Of a DNA stretch of 11,543 bases, positions 7,106-11,543 are shown in pieces (the stretch's first letter is position 1; the number at the start of each line of letters is the position of its first letter). Where the stretch lies: positions 396,609 through 408,151 of the forward strand of contig CP070658.1 in assembly GCA_020355105.1 (NCBI GenBank), written 5' to 3'. Below the pieces are notes generated by a model. It did not search any database. It was not told the DNA's origin and worked only from the letters and a program-made list of their open reading frames with translations. This DNA is from Candidatus Thorarchaeota archaeon (GTDB lineage: Archaea; Asgardarchaeota; Thorarchaeia; Thorarchaeales; Thorarchaeaceae). The translations under genes were made by a program, and so were the position numbers.

Positions 7106-7459
7106 TCACTCTGCTGCTCTGGCGAGCCTCGACAGGGCCAGGAAGACAACAAGAAAGACGCTCGCAACTGCCGCCAACGCTTTGGCTATTTTCTGCCAAG
7201 TTGTCTGCGGAACTTCAAGATCCCGCAGCTCATTTGTGACACGCTTCAGGTACACGCGAGTTTCAGTGAAGAGTGATTCGTGATCATCAATTCCTGCCGA
7301 GAACTCCGACCAACTCTTGTGGAAGGGAGCTTCAGGATTCGTCTGAAGCCACTCGTACCAAGCTTCCGCTATCTTCTCCCTGTGTGGTTTCGGAAAGTGT
7401 TCTATCGTGTCCCGAACACTATTCTCCCAATCATTCGGCAACATCAAAGTGCACCCCAT
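7106..7459 (-). CDS. Small C-terminally membrane-anchored protein
   Basis: The protein has 117 residues and matches no family I recognise. Residues 1-92 are soluble, charged and unusually rich in tryptophan (W11, W34, W37, W50, W88), with helical stretches at about 13-40 and 58-80. A single hydrophobic helix at about 94-110 (ALAAVASVFLVVFLALS) ends close to the C-terminus (RLARAAE), which is the layout of a tail-anchored protein with its N-domain in the cytoplasm. M6 (ATG at 7444) is an alternative start preceded by GGGGTG, while the ATG at 7459 has GGGAG three bases away. The gene ends 17 bases before the GAN/RecJ-like nuclease gene on the same strand, so the two are likely cotranscribed. 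A role in placing that nuclease at the membrane is only a guess. Confidence 0.7.
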   Translation of the reverse strand: MGCTLMLPNDWENSVRDTIEHFPKPHREKIAEAWYEWLQTNPEAPFHKSWSEFSAGIDDHESLFTETRVYLKRVTNELRDLEVPQTTWQKIAKALAAVASVFLVVFLALSRLARAAE

Positions 7460-7502
7460 TGACTCCCGGCAGAGGGCCTTATTCGAAGCTCTAAGGAACT
7501 GC

Positions 7503-7512
7503 TATTAAATAT
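7503..7512 (-). promoter_or_regulatory. TATA-like element of the anchored protein-nuclease operon
   Basis: Read on the minus strand this is ATATTTAATA, centred about 48 bases before the ATG at 7459. It predicts transcription starting near 7481 and a leader of about 20 bases. A second candidate is the palindrome CCTTATAAGG at 7529-7538. Confidence 0.45.
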
Positions 7513-7528
7513 TAGGCATTTGTCGTCG

Positions 7529-7566
7529 CCTTATAAGGGCCGCCAACCGATTAGGCGCTTGCGCAA
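7529..7566. promoter_or_regulatory. Palindromic sites between two minus-strand genes
   Basis: The 127-base gap contains a perfect 10-base palindrome CCTTATAAGG (7529-7538) and a perfect 8-base palindrome TTGCGCAA (7559-7566). The second lies inside a longer imperfect inverted repeat with arms CCGATT (7547-7552) and AATCCG (7565-7570). The first can act as a TATA box for the downstream operon. The second could be a protein-binding site or a weak stem after the coiled-coil gene. There is no T-tract following it on the minus strand, so a terminator is not claimed. Confidence 0.3.
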
Positions 7567-7586
7567 TCCGAGAGAATTCCTGCCAG

Positions 7587-8111
7587 TCACCTAGACTTGG
7601 CGAGTTCCTTGGTCCACGACTGCATATCCTTTCGAAGTTTTTGAATGTCTCCAGGACTAATCGGATCTACTCTTCCATAGGTCTTCAGAATTCGCACCCA
7701 TCTCTGCATCTTGACCACTAGTTGTGGAGCTCCGCCCCGCAATTCCAAAGTGTTGGCGGCCTCGTTTATCTTCACAGAAAGGTCGCTGGCAATGACTCCT
7801 TCCTTGACTTGTGAATCCAGAGTATCAATGACTGCCTGTAGGCTTGATATGGCGCCCTTCTGAGCAACGGCTGTCACGTCGGGAGCAGCCGCCACTGGAG
7901 CTATTGCAGAGACTTTCTCCACCTTGGCCATGAGTTCGTCCAGTTTTTGGCTATTAGCTGCAACTACTATCGAAATCTCGCTGTTCGAGTCTTGCAGCTC
8001 GGTGATTTTTGACAGGACATCAATCATTCTATTCAGCATCTGAGTCAGTCGTTCTATGGCTCCGTTGATCTCAGTCAGTTTGGCCCGAACGTAAGTGTCA
8101 TCGTCGCTCAT
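7587..8111 (-). CDS. Helical coiled-coil protein of unknown function
   Basis: This is a 174-residue soluble protein without a recognised family. Residues of about 8-65 have heptad-like spacing (AKLTEINGAIERLTQMLNRM onward) and should form a coiled coil. An Ala/Pro linker 'APVAAAPDV' (70-79) follows, then a helical C-terminal domain (86-174) containing 'LQAVIDTLDSQV' and a conserved-looking 'LVVKMQRWVRILKTYGRVDPISPGDIQ' segment (in part 131-157). There is no signal peptide or membrane helix. The ATG at 8111 is preferred over the upstream in-frame codon at 8138 because AAGGGA lies five bases before it. Oligomerisation through the N-terminus is likely. The nearest functional context is the nuclease operon 127 bases downstream on the same strand, but a shared role is not shown. 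Confidence 0.7.
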   Translation of the reverse strand: MSDDDTYVRAKLTEINGAIERLTQMLNRMIDVLSKITELQDSNSEISIVVAANSQKLDELMAKVEKVSAIAPVAAAPDVTAVAQKGAISSLQAVIDTLDSQVKEGVIASDLSVKINEAANTLELRGGAPQLVVKMQRWVRILKTYGRVDPISPGDIQKLRKDMQSWTKELAKSR

Positions 8112-8246
8112 GCTTATCCCTTCTGCTGACCCCGGCAAACCGCCTTCAGATGGGTCTGATGAGGAGGTGCCGGGCTATTCTGATTAAGCTTTCTGGTCCA
8201 TGTTCAGGGAAGAAACACAACACCGAGTAGGTGCATAACCTAATAC

Positions 8247-8254
8247 TATTATAC
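8247..8254 (+). promoter_or_regulatory. TATA-like element of the cupin gene
   Basis: TATTATAC lies about 60 bases before the cupin start codon and predicts transcription from about 8275, giving a leader of about 35 bases with the GGAGG site at 8297-8301. The rest of the roughly 200-base divergent gap (8112-8310) shows no gene; no convincing TATA box is seen for the minus-strand coiled-coil gene. Confidence 0.4.
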
Positions 8255-8310
8255 CCTGGTCGCTGTGCTCCTCGAATACCGGCACCTACTGAACTTGGAG
8301 GAATCATCCC

Positions 8311-8661
8311 GTGTACGTCATTAACTACAAAGACCGCGAAGAAACACCTGTGACGATGCCCGGAGCGGAGAAGACAACCGTGCGGTGGCTGGTCGGGCGA
8401 AAGACTGGTGCAACCACCTATGCTATGCGGTACTTCGAGATTCAACCTGGAGGCATTGTACCAGAGCATTCACATAAGGAAGAGCACGAAATCTTCGTCC
8501 TAAGAGGAGAAGCGAGACTGATTGGAGATTGTGATACCGATATCGCGAAGAAGGATGACGTTCTTTACATCCCTCCTGACTTCCTACACGGCTACGATAA
8601 CACTGAAGGCATGGAGTCCTTTGCTTTCATCTGCGTGATTCCACTTTTGAACCAGGAGTAG
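8311..8661 (+). CDS. Single-domain cupin protein
   Basis: This is a 116-residue small metal-binding beta-barrel. Cupin motif 1 is 'GGIVPEHSHKEEHEIFVLRG' (47-66) with the ligand pattern H53-x-H55-x4-E60. Motif 2 is 'DVLYIPPDFLHGYDN' (83-97) with H93. A mononuclear metal site is therefore intact. Such single-domain cupins serve as isomerases, dioxygenases, sugar-binding or regulatory proteins, and the sequence does not say which. The GTG start at 8311 is supported by GGAGG at 8297-8301, nine bases upstream, and by the length matching the family. The HAD phosphatase follows after 54 bases on the same strand and may share the transcript. Confidence 0.85.
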   Translation: MYVINYKDREETPVTMPGAEKTTVRWLVGRKTGATTYAMRYFEIQPGGIVPEHSHKEEHEIFVLRGEARLIGDCDTDIAKKDDVLYIPPDFLHGYDNTEGMESFAFICVIPLLNQE

Positions 8662-8715
8662 TAGAGCGGCGCACTCTAGACAAGTACTTTTGTAGGAACT
8701 CCCAATGGCTGCACC

Positions 8716-9531
8716 GTGAACGAGATGGAGCTGAGCGAGAAGAGTCTGTGGGTGTTTGATGTTGACAACACTCTGGTGCTTGACGTAGAGCATCCCAAAG
8801 TCTTCCCAGATGCACTGAATCTTTGGAATCATCTTGAGTCTTTGGGAAAGACTAACGCCATACTCACAAACGTTGGAAGGCTCTCATCACGACAGATACA
8901 TAATGTCCTGAGCAAGGCTGGATTCGAAACGACCATTGAGAGAACTTTCAGTGCTGGGGCTGCAGCTGCTGCGCATGTACATAACAGGGCTCCAGGTGCC
9001 AATTGCTTTGTGATTAGCGAGGGTGGAGCGACAGAAGATTTCGTACTACGTGGCCTCAACGTCACAAACAACCCACCAGTAGAGTTTGTTGCTGTGGCCG
9101 CTGACAGAGGTCTCACGTTCCAAGAGCTGAACTTCGCAACCAAGATGGTCAAAGAAGGTGCAGCCCTCATCTGCATAAGTGGGAGTTGGGACTATCGTGG
9201 AGTCTATCTGGGTGCAGAAGATGTCTACATTGGAGAGCGGTCCATAACTGCCGCAATTGAGCACGCCACGGGTGCTGAGGCGGTTGTAGTTGGAAAACCT
9301 CTACCTGAGATCTTCATCGAAACTGTCAAGGTGCTTGGTTTCGAGATTGAGGATTCAGTCATGATTGGCGACAATCCGGATTCAGATATTGCAGGGGGTA
9401 ACGCAGCTGGGATGACTACTGTTCTAGTTGATCGCGGCCGCGACAATGTTACTGAGTTTGACTCAAAGGGATTGGACAGAGAACCGGATATCTCAGTATC
9501 CAGTCTAGATGAGATTATTTCATTGCTGTAG
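8716..9531 (+). CDS. HAD superfamily hydrolase, NagD-like (class IIA)
   Basis: The protein has 271 residues. HAD motif I is DVDNT (15-19) with the nucleophile D15 and acid D17. Motif II is the Thr of 'AILTNVGRLSS' (T51). Motif III is the Lys of 'VVGKPLPEIF' (K194). Motif IV is 'IGDNPDSD' (217-224). The spacing between motifs II and III (about 140 residues) leaves room for a C2-type cap, as in NagD and p-nitrophenyl phosphatases, and 'GKPLPEIF' is characteristic of that group. It should dephosphorylate a phosphorylated small molecule such as a sugar phosphate or nucleotide; the exact substrate is unknown. The start is either GTG 8716 or ATG 8725, and neither has a strong ribosome site. The 3' end overlaps the GTPase gene by 17 bases in convergent orientation. 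Confidence 0.9.
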   Translation: MNEMELSEKSLWVFDVDNTLVLDVEHPKVFPDALNLWNHLESLGKTNAILTNVGRLSSRQIHNVLSKAGFETTIERTFSAGAAAAAHVHNRAPGANCFVISEGGATEDFVLRGLNVTNNPPVEFVAVAADRGLTFQELNFATKMVKEGAALICISGSWDYRGVYLGAEDVYIGERSITAAIEHATGAEAVVVGKPLPEIFIETVKVLGFEIEDSVMIGDNPDSDIAGGNAAGMTTVLVDRGRDNVTEFDSKGLDREPDISVSSLDEIISLL

Positions 9532-10153
9532 TCTTCTTCTTGGTCTTGGTTGTCTTTTTCTTGGTAGTCCTCTTTCGCTTCTTCTTCCTTGGCTTCGACC
9601 AATCGTGACCTCGCGGAACTATTCCCTGAGTTTCTTGATGGACCATTGATGCCACCAGCTCAAAGAGGTCAGTCACATTCGAACCTGTAAGTGCGCTAGT
9701 GACCATATGCGGAGCTTTCAATGATTTGGCGTACTGGGAAATGTCCTTCTCTGTTACTCTACGACGTTTTAGGTCTCCCTTGTTCGCCACTACCACCACA
9801 GGTACTCTCTCGCCGATGCTCTCCCACGCTTCATCAATCCAACGTGGCAAATGATTGAATGTACGCTTCCTGGTAATGTCAAACATCAGAACGACACCCG
9901 TGGCACCATCGTAGAAGTGCATTCTGAGCTCCTTGAAGATGTCTTGTCCAGCCATGTCCCAGATTACCATCTTTACAGTTGCCTCGCTGCTTCCTTTGCC
10001 TAGCTCAACAGTCCGACTGTAATGTTGCACTCCCACCGTCTGCTTGTAGTCGTGTTTGAACCATCCGTGGGCCCATCTGTTCACAGTGCTAGTCTTTCCC
10101 ACATTGGCGTCTCCAATGATAATGATCTTGTAGACGTAGGAAGAACCGCTGAT
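9515..10153 (-). CDS. Ras/Rab-like small GTPase with lysine-rich tail
   Basis: This is a eukaryote-like Ras superfamily GTPase of about 212 residues. All G boxes are present: G1 GDANVGKTS (14-22), G2 T39 in 'QTVGVQHYS', G3 WDMAGQ (65-70), G4 NKGD (124-127) and G5 TSAL (152-155). Leucine replaces the usual Lys of SAK in G5. Switch II keeps the catalytic Gln. The order of strands and the Rab-like 'RTVEL' and 'WDMAGQD' phrases place it near the Rab/Ras-like GTPases of Asgard archaea. The tail from about residue 187 is almost only Lys, Arg and Thr and has no cysteine, so lipid attachment of the CaaX kind is not possible. The first standard start codon (GTG at 10102) falls inside the P-loop. The true start must be upstream, and the ATC at 10153, where an ATG would be expected, is used here as the boundary. 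Confidence 0.85.
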   Translation of the reverse strand: MSGSSYVYKIIIIGDANVGKTSTVNRWAHGWFKHDYKQTVGVQHYSRTVELGKGSSEATVKMVIWDMAGQDIFKELRMHFYDGATGVVLMFDITRKRTFNHLPRWIDEAWESIGERVPVVVVANKGDLKRRRVTEKDISQYAKSLKAPHMVTSALTGSNVTDLFELVASMVHQETQGIVPRGHDWSKPRKKKRKRTTKKKTTKTKKKTTAMK

Positions 10154-10179
10154 CTTGAATGCCCCCGGAGCAGTTTCTT

Positions 10180-10217
10180 GTTACTATATGGATTCGTTTC
10201 TCTCCATGCATATAACT
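10180..10217 (-). promoter_or_regulatory. Two TATA-like elements before the GTPase gene
   Basis: On the minus strand AGTTATATGC (10208-10217) and CATATAGTAA (10181-10190) are candidate TATA boxes. They predict transcription from about 10187 or about 10160. Either start lies downstream of the ATG at 10207 and leaves only the noncanonical codon at 10153, with CCGGGGG at 10163-10169 just before it as a possible ribosome site. Confidence 0.4.
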
Positions 10218-10243
10218 GGATTTGGGGTTGCTGTTGTATCGAC

Positions 10244-11543
10244 TTAGAACTCTAGGAATGGTTCTCCGAGGATAATCCGCTCAAGAATGCTATTCTTCGA
10301 AGCTCTCTTGACCAACTGCTCGAAACGCTTCTTCAGGCGTTGTTCATCCACATACTCGGGTTCCTTGATTCCCATGCTCTTGAGGACACCGAGAAGAACA
10401 TGCTCGAAGTCGTAGAGAATATAGTCGACCTTCTTTTTCTTGACTTCCTTTTTGACCTTCTTGGCGAGACCGTGTTTCAATGCCGTTTTTGTTTCTTTGA
10501 GGTAGTAGGTCAGTGCCTTTTCGTAGTTCAGCTCTCCTTTCTTCAGAAGCTCTTTGAGGAAGGGCAATCCGAAGGCAGTCTTCGCTATTGCTTCAATCTT
10601 CGCAATGAATCCGTTCATCAGGTCGTCGTAGGAAACCATTCCCGCTTGGCCTCTCGTTGCAAAGACCTTGTCTGTTTCATTTGCCTTCTTGAACTTGGCC
10701 TTCTTGGCTGCAAGCTCGGCCTCTATCCGTTTCCGTTCTTCCTCCTCTTTCTTGAGCCTCTCAGCCTCTTTTCGTTTTCTCTCCTTCTCAGCCTCTCTTT
10801 CTGCTGCAAGCTTCTCCCTTTCCTTTCTTTGCGTTTCCTCTTCTGCGAGGCGTTCTTGTTCTAGCTTCTTCAGAATCTTCTCTTGCTCAGCCCGGAGTGC
10901 GCTCATATGCTTCTGAACGTCCTTCTCTGTTAACGTGATGTGTTTAGTAAGAAGCCATCTGACGCCAATGTTGTTCACTTTCGGCTTCAAATCTGCCGAA
11001 GAAAAGATGAAGGATGCTGTTTGTTGTCCCGGAAGGGCCTTGATGATTTCTTCAGAATTCTTCTCTCCGGCTATGGGCTCAAGGATTCTCTCAAGCACTT
11101 TCAAAGACTGTTCACTACTGATTCTACCTGAGGCGATGGAATTGAACTGTTCAAAGGCTTTGTAGTCAATGTCTTTGGGACTCTGAGTAGCTATGAGACA
11201 CTCCACTCCGTATTTCCTTGCCTGTCTGAAGAGCAGAAGGAATGTTTCCTTTGGACCAGGCGCCCTCATTCCTGCGGGTATGAACGGTGCTGCCTCATCT
11301 TGGAATAGAATCATCCTAGGTTTGTCGGTGAATCCCTGCCTAAGCATCCAAGAATAGAGCTGGTTCAGGACTATTGAGATGAAGAAGTGCTTTTCTTCCT
11401 CGCTTCTCAATGTCTTGAGGAAGAGCACATTGATTGGTGTCTGGCCACCCACTGTCTTTGTGAGATGATCGAAGTCTATCTGTCCCTCTTCTTTGAACAA
11501 CAATTGAGAAGAGCCTACAGTCAAGGTTCTAATTCGGGTCGCA
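10244..11543 (-). CDS. HerA/DUF853-type ATPase, N-terminus cut by window edge
   Basis: The frame is open to the window end, so the visible 432 residues are the C-terminal part; the Walker A loop lies outside. The ATPase core continues with Walker B 'MILFQDEAA' (D82, E83 counted from the edge), 'LIATQSPKDID' (a sensor-like Gln/Ser motif) and 'SGRISSEQS' with a likely arginine finger. These are hallmarks of HerA-like and DUF853 members of the FtsK/HerA superfamily, hexameric DNA-translocating motors. From about residue 205 to 290 an uninterrupted run of Lys, Glu and Arg forms a long charged helix or coiled coil. A C-terminal domain of about 140 residues (from 'VFATRGQAGMVSYDDLMNGF') is not recognised. 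The GTPase gene lies 90 bases downstream on the same strand but has its own TATA-like elements. A HerA role in DNA end processing is established for other family members; here it is inference. Confidence 0.8.
   Translation of the reverse strand, partial: ATRIRTLTVGSSQLLFKEEGQIDFDHLTKTVGGQTPINVLFLKTLRSEEEKHFFISIVLNQLYSWMLRQGFTDKPRMILFQDEAAPFIPAGMRAPGPKETFLLLFRQARKYGVECLIATQSPKDIDYKAFEQFNSIASGRISSEQSLKVLERILEPIAGEKNSEEIIKALPGQQTASFIFSSADLKPKVNNIGVRWLLTKHITLTEKDVQKHMSALRAEQEKILKKLEQERLAEEETQRKEREKLAAEREAEKERKRKEAERLKKEEEERKRIEAELAAKKAKFKKANETDKVFATRGQAGMVSYDDLMNGFIAKIEAIAKTAFGLPFLKELLKKGELNYEKALTYYLKETKTALKHGLAKKVKKEVKKKKVDYILYDFEHVLLGVLKSMGIKEPEYVDEQRLKKRFEQLVKRASKNSILERIILGEPFLEF

Noticed and set aside
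10184..10207. ATG 10207 (MERNESI) as GTPase start with readthrough of TAG TAA
   Set aside because: Two adjacent stops make recoding, including pyrrolysine insertion at TAG, implausible, and the likely transcription starts lie downstream of this ATG.
10082..10211. Minus-strand ORF from the ATG at 10211 (MHGEKRIHIVTRN...) as the GTPase N-terminus joined by a frameshift
   Set aside because: It runs in another frame through the P-loop region to a TAG, its sequence is not GTPase-like, and a frameshift would have to occur after 'KIIII', which is already encoded in the GTPase frame.
10340..10864. Long + strand frame rich in Phe, Leu and Ser opposite the ATPase gene
   Set aside because: It is the antisense of the Lys/Glu-rich helix; hydrophobicity comes from codon complementarity, with no start signals.
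10668..10880. Repetitive-looking AGGAAG/CTTCTC tracts as a DNA repeat array
   Set aside because: These are the codons of the charged helix; there is no fixed unit or spacer, so neither a CRISPR nor a tandem repeat array.
1..11543. Mobile element, prophage or defence island
   Set aside because: No transposase, integrase, terminal repeats or toxin-antitoxin pairs were seen; the HerA-like ATPase alone is not enough to call a defence system.

Overview
The window most likely comes from an archaeon, probably an Asgard archaeon (Thorarchaeota-like is a guess from gene content; no marker gene for placement is present). The evidence is a Ras/Rab-like small GTPase with all five G boxes, a GAN/RecJ-type DHH nuclease (the archaeal relative of Cdc45), a HerA-like ATPase, archaeal TATA-like elements upstream of several genes, and a sequon-rich membrane-anchored surface protein. 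Base composition is near balanced. I see no rRNA, tRNA, CRISPR array, insertion sequence or prophage gene. Genes are tightly packed and no gene-free stretch exceeds 300 bases; the longest, about 200 bases at 8112-8310, is a divergent promoter region.

Left part (1-3208): the possible 3' end of an upstream gene is followed by a RimJ/RimL-type GNAT acetyltransferase (+). This converges on, and overlaps by 17 bases, a PRMT-like methyltransferase (-). A 38-base divergent promoter with a palindromic TATA element separates the methyltransferase from a TPR protein with a C-terminal four-cysteine zinc ribbon (+), which is followed closely by a Nudix hydrolase (+).

Middle (3209-8111): two membrane-linked + strand genes come first, a type I surface protein with an amidotransferase-like fold and 11 N-glycosylation sequons, and a four-helix membrane protein with a clear TATA box and a hairpin/T-tract terminator. 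On the minus strand lie a coiled-coil protein (7587-8111) and a likely two-gene operon in which a small C-terminally anchored membrane protein precedes a catalytically intact GAN/RecJ-like nuclease.

Right part (8311-11543): a cupin and a NagD-like HAD phosphatase (+) converge, again with a 17-base overlap, on a Ras-like GTPase (-). The GTPase has a lysine/threonine tail and no ordinary start codon ahead of its P-loop. Behind it lies a HerA/DUF853-type ATPase (-), cut by the window edge, with a charged helix of about 85 residues and an unrecognised C-terminal domain.

No single multi-gene defence or metabolic system is evident. The points most worth a second look are the GTPase start codon and tail, the PRMT-like enzyme with its double-E loop, the TPR-zinc ribbon protein, and the pairing of a small membrane protein with the GAN-type nuclease.
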